Source: Bacillota bacterium
GTDB lineage: Bacteria > Bacillota > UBA4882 > UBA8346
Direction of reading: 5' to 3'
NCBI GenBank assembly: GCA_023402395.1
Contig: JAEYGI010000060.1
Span: 53,835 to 117,834, forward strand
Length of the DNA stretch: 64,000 nucleotides
A model generated the notes under the pieces. That model did not search any database and was not told the origin of the DNA. It saw only the letters and a program-made list of their open reading frames with translations. Below are positions 26,629-35,638 of the stretch, in pieces (the stretch's first letter is position 1; the number at the start of each line of letters is the position of its first letter). The translations under genes were made by a program, and so were the position numbers.

Positions 26629-27894
26629 ATGTACGCGCTGGTCGATTGCAACAATTTTTACGTCTCGTGCGAGCGGGTCTTCAATCCCGCCCTGAACGGG
26701 AAAGCGGTGGTGGTTCTGAGCAACAATGACGGTTGCGTAATCTCCCGCTCCAATGAGGCCAAGGCGTTGGGGATCAAAATGGCGGCTCCCGCCTTTAAAA
26801 TCGCCGGTTTCCTGAAGGCGAACGGGGTGGAGGTTTATTCCTCGAATTATGCTCTCTATGGCGATCTGTCGCGCCGGGTCATGGCGACTTTGGGAGAGTT
26901 GGCGCCGGAGCTTGAAATTTATTCGATCGATGAAGCGTTTCTGGATTTGACGGGCTTGCCGGTCCGGCTGGCGGAGTATGGTCAAAGAATCCGGAGCCGG
27001 ATCTGGCAATGCATCGGGATCCCGGTCAGCGTCGGGATCGGACCCACCAAAGTCCTTGCCAAGCTGGCTAATCATTTCGCAAAGCAGCTTCCCGAGCATC
27101 GCGGCGTATTTGTTTTCGATCCCGCCAGGGCGGAGGAGATTTTGCGAAAGTTGGCGGTGGAAGAGATTTGGGGGATCGGCTGGCGCCGCGCCGCGCAGTT
27201 GACCGCCTATAATGTCAGGACCGCCTGGGATCTGGTTCAATTGCCGGACGATTGGGTGCGCCAAAAACTGACTGTCGTCGGCCTGCGCGTCAAGAAGGAG
27301 CTGGAAGGAGTCTCGTGTCTGGAGCTGGAATCGGCCCCGCCTCCGAAAAAAGCGATTTGCACCTCCCGGTCGTTCGGCCAGCCGCAGACCACTCAAGAGT
27401 CCATCAAAGAAGCGGTGGCGGCCTTCGCGGAAATGTGCGCTTTCAAACTGCGCCAGCAGCACTCCTGCGCCACGGTGCTCATGGTGTTTATCCATACCAA
27501 TGAGTTTATTCCGCACGAGCCGCAATATGCCCGGAACCTTGCCCGCCGGTTACCAGTGGCTACCAACAGCAGTTTGGAGTTGATCAGATATGCAGTTGCC
27601 GCGTTGGAAGCGATTTTCCAAGAGGGGTATCGTTATAAAAAGGCGGGAGTGATCGTCTCCGAACTCATCCCCGATGTTCAGGCGCAGGGGGCGCTCTTTG
27701 ATGCGGTTGACCGGGAAAAGCAGCGTGAGTTGATGAAAGCGATGGACCGGATCAACCTGCGGTTCGGCCAGGGTACGTTGCAAATCGCGGCGCAGGGCGT
27801 CGGCGACCGGAAGTGGAAAATGCGTCAGGCGAAGCTGTCCCCGGGTTATACCACCCGCTGGAGCGATGTGATTGCGGTGAAGAGCGAGGGGTAA
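26629..27894 (+). CDS. umuC: Y-family DNA polymerase V catalytic subunit (UmuC)
   Basis: The 421-aa protein begins MYALVDCNNFYVSCERVFNP, giving the first catalytic Asp. The second catalytic pair is in YSIDEAFLDL (about residues 103-112). VSVGIGPTKVLAKLANHFAK and the helix-hairpin-helix EEIWGIGWRRAAQLTAYNV follow. The C-terminal half holds the little finger and a UmuC-specific DUF4113 tail (RFGQGTLQIAAQG, with MRQAKLSPGYTTRWSDV). It copies past DNA lesions together with processed UmuD. There is no gap between the two genes. No terminator is visible before array 2. Confidence 0.95.
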   Translation: MYALVDCNNFYVSCERVFNPALNGKAVVVLSNNDGCVISRSNEAKALGIKMAAPAFKIAGFLKANGVEVYSSNYALYGDLSRRVMATLGELAPELEIYSIDEAFLDLTGLPVRLAEYGQRIRSRIWQCIGIPVSVGIGPTKVLAKLANHFAKQLPEHRGVFVFDPARAEEILRKLAVEEIWGIGWRRAAQLTAYNVRTAWDLVQLPDDWVRQKLTVVGLRVKKELEGVSCLELESAPPPKKAICTSRSFGQPQTTQESIKEAVAAFAEMCAFKLRQQHSCATVLMVFIHTNEFIPHEPQYARNLARRLPVATNSSLELIRYAVAALEAIFQEGYRYKKAGVIVSELIPDVQAQGALFDAVDREKQRELMKAMDRINLRFGQGTLQIAAQGVGDRKWKMRQAKLSPGYTTRWSDVIAVKSEG

Positions 27895-28062
27895 TGCCGT
27901 CAAGCGGCCGCAGCCGAGATGCATTTTCAAGCATAAGCTTGGCGCCTGCTTTTCGAACTTCTTCAAATCTTGAATGCATTTACTGAACCGTTGCCGGATC
28001 CGCCGCGACCCGTTATTGCCCCGCGCGACCCCGTATTGCTTCGCCGCCGGCCCGCCTCGCCA

Positions 28063-28440
28063 CCTTGCCAACTTTCCCCGCCCCGTCGCCGGATGGCTTT
28101 TCTCCATTGGAAACTCGCCCGTCTTCAGCGTCATTACGCTTATCCACATTGCCAGATGGCTTATTCACATTGTGAACTGACTTTTCCACATTGGCAGAAT
28201 GCAAAACAAGATCGCCTGCCACCAATTGGAAATTGTCACCTGCCAATCCGGCATTGCCATCCTCCAATTGGAAATTGGATCGTGTCAAAGTACCTTGGCG
28301 ATCCATCAATTGGAAATTATCGGCTTTCAATCCACCATTGTCAGCTTTCAATCTCATATTGGCGGATGACAACCGGCTTGGGGGAGGTCGCCATCGGGCA
28401 TTGCCGGGTTGTTGGCGGGGATTGCCGTCCGGCAAGGGAA
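28063..28440. repeat. 21-bp degenerate tandem array 2 (18 units)
   Basis: Unit starts at 28063, 28084, 28105, 28126, 28147, 28168, 28189, 28210, 28231 and onward stay exactly in phase to 28440. Weaker repeat character continues upstream to about 28000. The array is collinear with array 3 (35178-35534) at about 82% identity over the first 13 units, and it has one unit more near the right end. ATTG-N8-CAAT dyads recur, for example in the unit at 28231. The array lies between umuC and the lacI promoter. Overlapping open frames on both strands are considered by-products of the period. Confidence 0.92.
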
Positions 28441-28534
28441 AAAATTTGGTTGCGCCGCTTGCTTGCACACGATAAGGAAAGATAGCGGATTATCGAATTG
28501 GAGCACTGGAAGTAAACTTTTTGATAAAATGATA

Positions 28535-28563
28535 TTGCATTTCAATAAACCATATCATATAAT
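28535..28563 (+). promoter_or_regulatory. Promoter of the lacI-type gene
   Basis: TTGCAT (28535-28540) and TATAAT (28558-28563) are 17 bp apart. The predicted start near 28570 lies just before the operator at 28577-28590, so the regulator probably represses itself. Confidence 0.75.
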
Positions 28564-28576
28564 TAATTCAGAGTTC

Positions 28577-28590
28577 AGAAATCGATTTCT
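28577..28590 (+). promoter_or_regulatory. LacI-family operator, site 1
   Basis: AGAAATCGATTTCT is a perfect 14-bp palindrome with the central CG typical of LacI-family operators. An identical core recurs at 29695-29708. Confidence 0.85.
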
Positions 28591-28617
28591 ATAAAATTCG
28601 AATGGGTAAACGGCCGG

Positions 28618-29670
28618 ATGAAACGAATTACGATTTATGATATTGCCAAGAAAACGAACCTTTCCCCCAGCACGGTTTCCCGGGTTCTGGGCAACAGCGA
28701 TTATCCGGTCAGCCCCGAGATGCGCGAAAAGATTCTGGCCGCCGCCCGGGAACTGGATTATCATCCCAATCTCTGGGCGCGCAATCTGAAAAAGAAAACC
28801 GGCCAGACCATCGGGGTTTTGTTGCCGTCGATCTCCAATCCTTTCTTTCCTTCCATCGTGCAAGGGATTGAAGATACCGCCTATGAAAAGGGTTTTTCGC
28901 TTTTCACCTGCAGCGGCGCCTATGATCCGGAACGGGAATCCAATTATCTCCGCTTATTCATCGAAAATCACGTTTCCGGCGTAATCACGGTGCTGGCCGA
29001 AGAGTTGGGGAAAGGCCTCGACGATTATTTGCGGCAAGGCGGCACGGTGGTTTCGATTCAAGCCGAGGCGCCGACCGACGAGCGGATCTGCAGTTTTTAT
29101 TTTGACATGGAGCATGCCAATTATTTGGCAGCCAATCATCTGCTCGAACTCGGCCACCGCCGGATCGCTTACCTGACGGCGGCGCTGACCAGCCCGATCC
29201 GCCGCGCCAAAGCCCGTGGTTATTTAAAGGCTTTAACAGAAGCCGGAATTGAGGATCCCGAGCGTTACCTGTACATCGCACAGGAACAGAAGGCGGAAGC
29301 GGTTGAAAACTATGTTTCCGACAATTCAACCGGCGTTAATTTGACCCGGCGCTTGTTGGAACGGGCTCCCGAAGTCACGGCGGTACTGTGCATGAACGAT
29401 TTGGTCGCCCTGGGCTGCCAGGCCACGCTGCAATCGCAGGGAAGAAACATTCCCCAGGATGTTTCGCTGGTCGGATTTGACGATTTGTTTTTCGCCGAAT
29501 TGATCAAGCCCGCCTTGACCACGGTGCGCCTGGAAAAGTATAAAATCGGCCAAATGGCGATGACCGCCCTGATCGATCTGATCCAGGGCGAAGGATCGCC
29601 GCGCCAGGTTGACTTAAGCGATCAGGTCAAGCTGGTGGTGCGGGAAACAACGGCGGAACCGGGGGATTAG
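28618..29670 (+). CDS. LacI-family transcriptional regulator
   Basis: The 350-aa protein begins MKRITIYDIAKKTNLSPSTVSRVLGNS, a textbook LacI helix-turn-helix, followed by the hinge helix segment around residues 45-60. The effector domain (about 62-345) shows TIGVLLPSISNPFFPSIVQGIEDTAYEKG, ELGHRRIAYL and DVSLVGFDDLFFAELIKPALTTVR. It is predicted to control the CoA-transferase, hydratase and TRAP genes downstream and itself, since identical operators stand before lacI and before 29752. The effector is unknown; the regulated genes point to an organic acid or its sugar-acid precursor. Confidence 0.94.
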   Translation: MKRITIYDIAKKTNLSPSTVSRVLGNSDYPVSPEMREKILAAARELDYHPNLWARNLKKKTGQTIGVLLPSISNPFFPSIVQGIEDTAYEKGFSLFTCSGAYDPERESNYLRLFIENHVSGVITVLAEELGKGLDDYLRQGGTVVSIQAEAPTDERICSFYFDMEHANYLAANHLLELGHRRIAYLTAALTSPIRRAKARGYLKALTEAGIEDPERYLYIAQEQKAEAVENYVSDNSTGVNLTRRLLERAPEVTAVLCMNDLVALGCQATLQSQGRNIPQDVSLVGFDDLFFAELIKPALTTVRLEKYKIGQMAMTALIDLIQGEGSPRQVDLSDQVKLVVRETTAEPGD

Positions 29671-29692
29671 CCGGGGTATTTTTTTTAGGGTG

Positions 29693-29710
29693 ATAGAAAT
29701 CGATTTCTAT
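29693..29710 (+). promoter_or_regulatory. LacI-family operator, site 2
   Basis: ATAGAAATCGATTTCTAT is an 18-bp perfect palindrome about 40 bp before the CoA-transferase start. It shares the 14-bp core with site 1. Confidence 0.87.
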
Positions 29711-29751
29711 AAAGGAGATTTCCGTCATTAACTTCGTAAGGAGAGTGCAGG

Positions 29752-31275
29752 ATGAAAGGCAAAGTCATTAGCGGGGAAGAAGCGGCGCGCCTGATCAAGA
29801 ACAACGATCTGGTCGCGATCGAAGGATCGGGCGGAGGTGTCACCGAGCCGTCCTATCTGCTCAAGATGTTGGGGGAAAGGTATCTGAAGGAAGCGGCGCC
29901 ATGCGACCTGACGCTGTATCATTGCAACGGGATCGGCGACAAATGCGAAATCGGCACCGATTATCTGGCCCATGAGGGGCTGGTGAAACGGGACATCGCC
30001 GGGCATTGGGCGATGGCGCCGAAAATGGCCCAATTGGCGTACGAGGAAAAGATCGAAGCCTATAATTTTCCCCAAGGGGTATTGTCTCAGATGTATCCGG
30101 CGATTGCCGGCAATAAGCCGGGAGTTTTCACCAAAATCGGCCTGCAGACTTTCATCGATCCCCGGATCGAAGGCGGCAGGATGAATCGCCGGGCCACCGA
30201 GGAATTGGTCAAACTGATCGAAATCGACGGCGAAGAGTGGCTGTTCTTTCCCAAATTCAAGATTGACGTCTGCCTGATCCGCGGCACCACCGCCGATACC
30301 GACGGCAATATTACGCTGGAACAGGAAGCGGCGATTCTGGAGGGGATCTCCATTGCGCAAGCGGCCAAAAATTCGGGCGGCATTGTCATCGCCCAGGTCA
30401 AATACTTAGCGGAGCGCGGCACGCTGAATGCCCAAGAGGTGCGCATTCCCGGAATCTATGTGGATTATATCGTGGTCGACCCGCAACAGAAACAAACCTG
30501 CGAGGCGGAGTACAATCCGGCCTTATGCGGCGCGGTCAAGGTCCCGCTGGAACGGATCCCGCCGCTGCCCCTCGATGAGCGGAAAGTGGTCGCCCGGCGC
30601 GCCGCCCGGGAGCTTTTTCCGGGCGCCGTCGTCAATCTGGGCGTGGGAATGCCGGCCGGCGTGGCGGCGGTCGCGGCGGAAGAAGGCTTGCTGGATCAAT
30701 TGACGTTTACGGTGGAGCAAGGCTTAATCGGCGGCGTGCCGGCCGGGGGGATCATTTTTGGCGCCTCCTACAATCCGACGGCCATGATCGATCAGACCCA
30801 CCAGTTCAATTTCTATGACGGCGGCGGGCTGGACATCGCCTTTCTCGGCATGGCCCAGGCCGATCGGCACGGCAACGTCAACTCCAGCAAAACCGGGAAA
30901 ATGCTCGCGGGCTGCGGCGGCTTTATCAATATCACTCAAAACGCCAAAAAAGTGGTGTTTTGCGGGACCTTCACCGCCAAGGGCTTGCAAGAGGAGGTGG
31001 CGGGCGGCGCGTTGCGGATTGTAAAAGAAGGACAGATCCGAAAGTTCAACGCGATGGTCGATCAGATCACGTTCAGCGGCAACTTCGCCAAAAGCATTCA
31101 TCAGCCCGTGCTCTACGTCACCGAGCGGGCCGTCTTCGAATTGACGGCCGAAGGGTTGGTTTTGCGGGAGATCGCTCCCGGCATCGACCTCGAAAAGGAT
31201 GTTTTGGCGATGATGGAGTTCCGGCCGCTGATCGCCCCCGACCTCAAAGAAATGGATCCCCGGTTTTTCAGGTAG
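29752..31275 (+). CDS. Acyl-CoA:acetate/propionate CoA-transferase (fused alpha-beta type)
   Basis: The 507-aa protein is a class I CoA-transferase with both halves in one chain, like propionate CoA-transferase and YdiF. The first half has GSGGGVTEPSYLLKMLGERYL and a GNKPGVFTKIGL region. The second half has VVNLGVGMPAGVAAVAAEEG and FTVEQGLIGGVPAGG, where the Glu of VEQG is the likely thioester-forming residue. DGGGLDIAFLGMAQADRHGNVNSSK is also typical. It would activate an imported acid with CoA from acetyl-CoA or another donor. GGAGAG precedes the ATG, and operator site 2 lies in its promoter region. It forms an operon with the hydratase and TRAP genes. Confidence 0.93.
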   Translation: MKGKVISGEEAARLIKNNDLVAIEGSGGGVTEPSYLLKMLGERYLKEAAPCDLTLYHCNGIGDKCEIGTDYLAHEGLVKRDIAGHWAMAPKMAQLAYEEKIEAYNFPQGVLSQMYPAIAGNKPGVFTKIGLQTFIDPRIEGGRMNRRATEELVKLIEIDGEEWLFFPKFKIDVCLIRGTTADTDGNITLEQEAAILEGISIAQAAKNSGGIVIAQVKYLAERGTLNAQEVRIPGIYVDYIVVDPQQKQTCEAEYNPALCGAVKVPLERIPPLPLDERKVVARRAARELFPGAVVNLGVGMPAGVAAVAAEEGLLDQLTFTVEQGLIGGVPAGGIIFGASYNPTAMIDQTHQFNFYDGGGLDIAFLGMAQADRHGNVNSSKTGKMLAGCGGFINITQNAKKVVFCGTFTAKGLQEEVAGGALRIVKEGQIRKFNAMVDQITFSGNFAKSIHQPVLYVTERAVFELTAEGLVLREIAPGIDLEKDVLAMMEFRPLIAPDLKEMDPRFFR

Positions 31276-31302
31276 AGACATTGATTAAACGAGGTGAAAG
31301 GA

Positions 31303-32076
31303 ATGTCGACACAGCTTGATTTCACAGTGGAAGCGCAAGTGGGGTACATCAGCTTTTATGAGGAGAATGAAAAACATCCCTGCACTTTGGACCATCGGAC
31401 GCTGGACGAGTTAAACCGGATTATCGACCTGATCAAAGAGCGCCAATCAGAGATCCGGGCCGTGGTGGTCCAAAGCCGTTCCCCCAAATATTTCGTGGTG
31501 GGGGCCAACATCAAGGCGTTGCAGGAATTGAGCCCGCTTAACATGGACGAGTGGGTCAAAAAAGGGCATCTGATCTTTAACCGCTTTCAGCAGTTGCCGA
31601 TGCCGGTGATTGCCAAGATTCGAGGATATGCCTTGGGCGGTGGGTTGGAGCTGGGGCTATCCTGCGACTTTATCGTAGCCGCGGCCACGGCCCATTTCGG
31701 CCAACCCGAGGCTTCGCTCGGCGTGATTCCGGGCTGGGGCGGCAGCTACCGGCTGACCGCCCGCATCGGAGCGGCCCGTTCCAAGGAAATGTTCTTTACC
31801 GGGAAAATTATCACGGCTGACCGTGCCTTTGAACTGGGCCTGGTCAATCAGGTGGTCCCTTTGGAAGAGCTGGATCAAACCCTGGGCGCCATCCTGGACG
31901 CGATTAAGAAAAACGACGCCACCGCCATCATGTACACCAAGCAGATCATCAACAACCACGCTGAACGGGGCATGGAGGAGAACCGGATCGAAGAGGCGAC
32001 CGCCTCGGTGGTCTGCTTGTATTCCCCCGGCACCCGGCAGCGCCTGGATGACTTTTTTAACAGCCGCAAAAAGTAA
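31303..32076 (+). CDS. Enoyl-CoA hydratase/isomerase family protein
   Basis: ATG 31303 has GAGGTG 6 nt upstream; GTG 31294 is the alternative. The 257-aa crotonase-fold protein has an oxyanion-hole region VVGANIKALQELSP, the GYALGGGLELGLSCDFIVAA signature and a catalytic-region Glu in FGQPEASLGVIPGWGGSYRL. It hydrates or isomerises the CoA ester formed by the neighbouring transferase. The pair CoA-transferase plus crotonase suggests use of an unsaturated or hydroxy acid, but the exact step is not readable. The crotonase family is broad, so a lyase or hydrolase role is possible. Confidence 0.9.
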   Translation: MSTQLDFTVEAQVGYISFYEENEKHPCTLDHRTLDELNRIIDLIKERQSEIRAVVVQSRSPKYFVVGANIKALQELSPLNMDEWVKKGHLIFNRFQQLPMPVIAKIRGYALGGGLELGLSCDFIVAAATAHFGQPEASLGVIPGWGGSYRLTARIGAARSKEMFFTGKIITADRAFELGLVNQVVPLEELDQTLGAILDAIKKNDATAIMYTKQIINNHAERGMEENRIEEATASVVCLYSPGTRQRLDDFFNSRKK

Positions 32077-32266
32077 TCTCCGCTGCAATCAGATGACCGG
32101 GAATTGCTGAAACTTGATCCTCGCTGAGGCGATTTCATGGCGAGAGGGGGTGGCTATTCTCATAATAACGGCCGGTCTCAATGGGTGAAACATCAACCCG
32201 GAAGCCGGGATCGCCGCCAAAGACTCAGAACGCAGCTTACATGGGTGGAAAATTTAAGGAGGGATT

Positions 32267-33256
32267 GTGTTGAAAAAGTTAGGGATTTTATTACTGGTGA
32301 TGTTGATCGCGGTTACCATGAGCAATGTTTTGGCCGCCAACAATCCGATTGTGCTGAAGGCCGGCCATAACGGCACCACCGATTTCCCCTATCACACCGG
32401 ACTGGAATACATGGCCAAGGAAGTCGCGGAGAAGACCAACGGTCGGGTCAAAATTCAGATCTACCCCAACGCCCAGTTGGGCGATCAGCGCCAAATGGTG
32501 GAAGGGTTACGTTTGGGAACCCTTGACCTGTGCATCACCGCTACTTCGGATCTGGCTCAATTCGTCCCGGAGACCGATGTGTTGAACCTGCCCTTTATCT
32601 TTAAGAGCTTGGAACACTCCTATCAAGCCATGGACGGCGAGGTGGGAAACAGAATCGGAAAGCTGGTCGAGAAGAAAGCCAATGTGAAAGTGCTCGGCTG
32701 GTGGAGCGCTGGGGTCCGGAGCATTTTCAACACTCAAAAACCGATTTATAAACCGGAAGATTTGAAAGGCATGAAGATCCGGACCATGCCCAATAAAACC
32801 GATATGGAGGCCTTCAACGCGCTGGGAGCGGTGTCCACCCCCATTCCTTATTCCGAACTGTATACCGCCCTGCAACAAGAAGTAGTCCAAGCGGCCGAGA
32901 ATGATCCCATCTCCTATGACATGCAGAAATTCTATGAAATTTGTCCTTATTATTCCCTCACCGAACACTACATCAACGGCGCGACCCGGCCGCTGCTGAT
33001 TTCGATGATCACCTGGAACAAGCTGCCCAAGGACGTTCAAAAGATCATCCTTAGCGCCGGACGCAACGCCACCGATCACGAACGGAAAGTCTTCGAGCAA
33101 AAATCGGCGGAATCAATGAAACTGCTTGAATCGAAAGGCGTCAAGATCAACAAGGTGGACAACGCGTTGTTTCGGAAGCCCATGGTCAAGCTGTGGGACA
33201 AGATCGGCCAACGTTCGCCGGAATTTAAAACCTTGATTGATTTGTTGCAAAAATAG
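32267..33256 (+). CDS. dctP: TRAP transporter substrate-binding protein (DctP)
   Basis: GTG 32267 or TTG 32270 starts the gene; AAGGAGGG lies just upstream. The 329-aa protein has a signal peptide to about residue 23 (ending VLAANN). The mature chain is DctP-like: LKAGHNGTTDFPYHTGLEYMAKEVAEKTNGRVKI opens it, then NAQLGDQRQMVEGLRLGTLD. Next come the KPEDLKGMKIRTMPNKTDMEAFNALGA block with the carboxylate-binding Arg, and AENDPISYDMQKFYEICPYYSLTEH. It binds an organic acid in the periplasm for Na+-driven uptake by DctQM. It lies about 190 bp behind the hydratase gene. Confidence 0.94.
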   Translation: MLKKLGILLLVMLIAVTMSNVLAANNPIVLKAGHNGTTDFPYHTGLEYMAKEVAEKTNGRVKIQIYPNAQLGDQRQMVEGLRLGTLDLCITATSDLAQFVPETDVLNLPFIFKSLEHSYQAMDGEVGNRIGKLVEKKANVKVLGWWSAGVRSIFNTQKPIYKPEDLKGMKIRTMPNKTDMEAFNALGAVSTPIPYSELYTALQQEVVQAAENDPISYDMQKFYEICPYYSLTEHYINGATRPLLISMITWNKLPKDVQKIILSAGRNATDHERKVFEQKSAESMKLLESKGVKINKVDNALFRKPMVKLWDKIGQRSPEFKTLIDLLQK

Positions 33257-33319
33257 TCCCGCGTTTCAAAATCCGGGAAGGGAGGGCATTCCCTTCCCGG
33301 AGGCAATATTGATAGGGAT

Positions 33320-33796
33320 GTGAACGACGTGAAAATACTCGAGAAACTGCTTGGATACATACTGGGGCTCATGATCATCGCCATGTCCGTATTGGTCCTG
33401 GCCCAAGTTTTCTGCCGCGGTGTGTTCAATCTCTCGTTTTCCTGGACCACTGAGCTTTCAACGTTCTTGTTCAGTTGGGTAATCTTCCTCGGCGCCGCCT
33501 TGGGTTTTAAAGATAAGATTCATTTCAGCATGGATTTTACGGTGACCAAATTGTCGCCCGGGTTGAAAAAAGTTTTGGGATGGGTCAATCGGTTGCTTCT
33601 CACCGGATTTATGGGAGTTTTAATCAAATACGGTTTTGATATCGTCAATCTGTCGCTGTACCAGACCTCTCCCGCCATGGGGATTAGCATGAGTTTCTTT
33701 TATGCCACCATCCCGGTGAGCGCGATTTTGATGTTGGTTTATATTTGGATTCCGGCGCGGAAGGAGGAGGCCAAGAATGATCTTATTATTGAGTAG
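33320..33796 (+). CDS. dctQ: TRAP transporter small permease (DctQ)
   Basis: The 158-aa protein has four predicted membrane helices, with the family segment VFCRGVFNLSFSWTTELSTFLFSWVIFLGAALGFKDKIHFSMDF. GTG 33320 is the far start and GTG 33329 a shorter option. It overlaps dctM by 20 bp. Together with DctM it forms the membrane part of the carboxylate transporter. Confidence 0.92.
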   Translation: MNDVKILEKLLGYILGLMIIAMSVLVLAQVFCRGVFNLSFSWTTELSTFLFSWVIFLGAALGFKDKIHFSMDFTVTKLSPGLKKVLGWVNRLLLTGFMGVLIKYGFDIVNLSLYQTSPAMGISMSFFYATIPVSAILMLVYIWIPARKEEAKNDLIIE

Positions 33797-35051
33797 CATG
33801 ACCATCCTGCTGCTTATGGACGTGCCGATCGCCGTCGCCATGGGCTTATCCAGCTTGTGCTATCTTCTCATCCAGACCGATATCCCGCTGATGGTCGTCC
33901 CGCAAACCATGTACAACGGGACCGAGTCGTTTATTCTGCTGGCGATCCCGCTGTTTATTTTCGCTGGGAAATTGATGGACCGCGGCGGGCTGTCCCAAAA
34001 GATCGTCAATTTCGCCTCGTCGCTGGTGGGGTTCATCAAAGGCGGTCTGGCGATGGTTTCCGTCTTGGCGGCCATGTTCTTCTCCGGAATCTCCGGTTCG
34101 GCCAACGCTGACACCGCCGCCATCAGCTCCCTGACCATCCCGGCGATGAAGAAAAAGAACTATCATCCCGGCTTCGCGGCCTCGCTCCTATCCAGCGCCG
34201 GTTCGATCGGAGTCATTCTGCCGCCGAGCATTCCGATGGTGGTGTTTGCGGCCCTGACCAATGTGTCGGTTTCCAAGATGTTTCTGGGCGGCGTCATCCC
34301 CGGAATTTTGTGCGGCGTGGCCTTGATGGTCTTTTCCTATATTGTCGCCCGCCGGGAAAACCTGCCCCGGGAATCGCGCTTCGAACTGAAAAATGTCTGG
34401 ATTAGCTTTAAAGAGGCTATTTTCGCGTTGGGCATGCCCTTTATTATTTTGGGCGGGATTTTCAGCGGAATGTTCACCGCGACCGAGTCGGCCGCCATCG
34501 CGGTTCTTTACGGCTTCGTCCTGGGCACTTTTGTCTACCGAAAGATTAAGATTCGGGACATTATGGAGATCGCCAAGGAAACGGCGATGATGACGGCGAT
34601 CCCGATGTTTGTGGTGGCCACCAGCGCCACCTTCGTCTGGGTGATGTCCGAGCAGAAAGCCACCGAGTCGCTGCTTAGCTCGTTGCTGATGCTGACCGAC
34701 AATCCGTATGTGGTCCTGATGCTCATGAACATCGCCTTGCTGATTCTGGGCACCTTTTTGGACGCCTTGCCGGCGATCGTGCTGTCGGCGCCGTTCATTG
34801 TGGAGATCGCGGCCCAGTATCATATCGATCCGGTGTTCCTGGGCGTGATCACCGTCTTCAACATGGCCATCGGATTCGGAACGCCGCCCGTCGGCGTGAC
34901 GCTCTTTATCAGCTGCAGCGTGGCCGAGATCAAATTGCCCGACACCTACAAATACCTCTGGTGGGCCCTGGGCGCGATGACCGTGGTGCTGCTGTTGATC
35001 ACCTACATCCCCGGCCTGGTGATGTACTTGCCAAACTTAATCGCCAAATAA
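33777..35051 (+). CDS. dctM: TRAP transporter large permease (DctM)
   Basis: The 424-aa protein has 11-12 membrane helices. Family motifs are PQTMYNGTESFILLAIPLFIFAGKLMDRGGLSQ, FSGISGSANADTAAISSLTIPAMKK, SAGSIGVILPPSIPMVVFA and AIGFGTPPVGVTLFISCSVA near the end. It is the ion-coupled channel of the TRAP system. GGAGGAGG lies upstream within dctQ. The operon ends with a strong terminator at 35074-35110. Confidence 0.95.
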   Translation: MILLLSSMTILLLMDVPIAVAMGLSSLCYLLIQTDIPLMVVPQTMYNGTESFILLAIPLFIFAGKLMDRGGLSQKIVNFASSLVGFIKGGLAMVSVLAAMFFSGISGSANADTAAISSLTIPAMKKKNYHPGFAASLLSSAGSIGVILPPSIPMVVFAALTNVSVSKMFLGGVIPGILCGVALMVFSYIVARRENLPRESRFELKNVWISFKEAIFALGMPFIILGGIFSGMFTATESAAIAVLYGFVLGTFVYRKIKIRDIMEIAKETAMMTAIPMFVVATSATFVWVMSEQKATESLLSSLLMLTDNPYVVLMLMNIALLILGTFLDALPAIVLSAPFIVEIAAQYHIDPVFLGVITVFNMAIGFGTPPVGVTLFISCSVAEIKLPDTYKYLWWALGAMTVVLLLITYIPGLVMYLPNLIAK

Positions 35052-35073
35052 AGATAACGGATGGAATTAATTT

Positions 35074-35110
35074 GCAAAAAGCCTCCCGGAAAAATAGGGA
35101 GGCTTTTTGC
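35074..35110 (+). terminator. Intrinsic terminator after dctM
   Basis: A 14-bp perfect stem (35074-35087 with 35097-35110) ends with TTTTT inside its 3' arm. The A-run in the 5' arm makes it potentially bidirectional. Confidence 0.87.
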
Positions 35111-35177
35111 GTCGTTATTGCTAAATTGTTCTAAGAGTAGAAATAGATCTATTTACTGGAGAACGGCGCACCCGCCG

Positions 35178-35534
35178 CGTTGCCAGCTTTCCCCGTCCCA
35201 TCGCCGGATGGTTTTTCTTCATTGGGAACTTGCCCATCCCTAGCGCCGCCATGTTTATCCACATTGTCAGATGGCTTATTCACATTGCGAACTGACTTTT
35301 CCACATTGGCGGAAGCCAATGCGGCATTGCCATCCACCCATTGGAAATTGTCACCAGCCAATCCGGTATTGGCATCTTTTATTTGGAAGTTGGATCCTGT
35401 CAAAGTGCTTTGGCGATCCACCAATTGGAAATTGGCAGGTTTCAATCCACCATTGGCAGATAACAATCGACCAGCGTTAGATAGCCATCCGGCAATGCCG
35501 GATGGCTTTTAGGGATTATCGTCCGGCAAGGGGC
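35178..35534. repeat. 21-bp degenerate tandem array 3 (17 units)
   Basis: Units begin at 35178, 35199, 35220, 35241, 35262, 35283, 35304, 35325, 35346, 35367, 35388, 35409, 35430, 35451, 35472, 35493 and 35514, with exact phase throughout. ATTG at positions 2-5 is the best-kept part, with CAAT at 14-17 in many units. Order of units matches array 2, minus one unit. It lies between the dctM terminator and the convergent rpoZ gene, so it is not a promoter-proximal element of either. Confidence 0.93.
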
Positions 35535-35638
35535 AGGCGAAACGCTTTTTTCAAAGACGGCCGTAATGTTTCCCGCGGGATACTATAGACCATGAATAAA
35601 TAAATTCGATTCAACTTACCCATTAAACCGAATTACGA

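Noticed and set aside
28013..28485. Heptapeptide-repeat proteins on either strand in the 21-bp arrays
   Set aside because: All frames are open because 21 is divisible by 3; differences between arrays 2 and 3 are spread evenly over codon positions, and no ribosome sites were seen.
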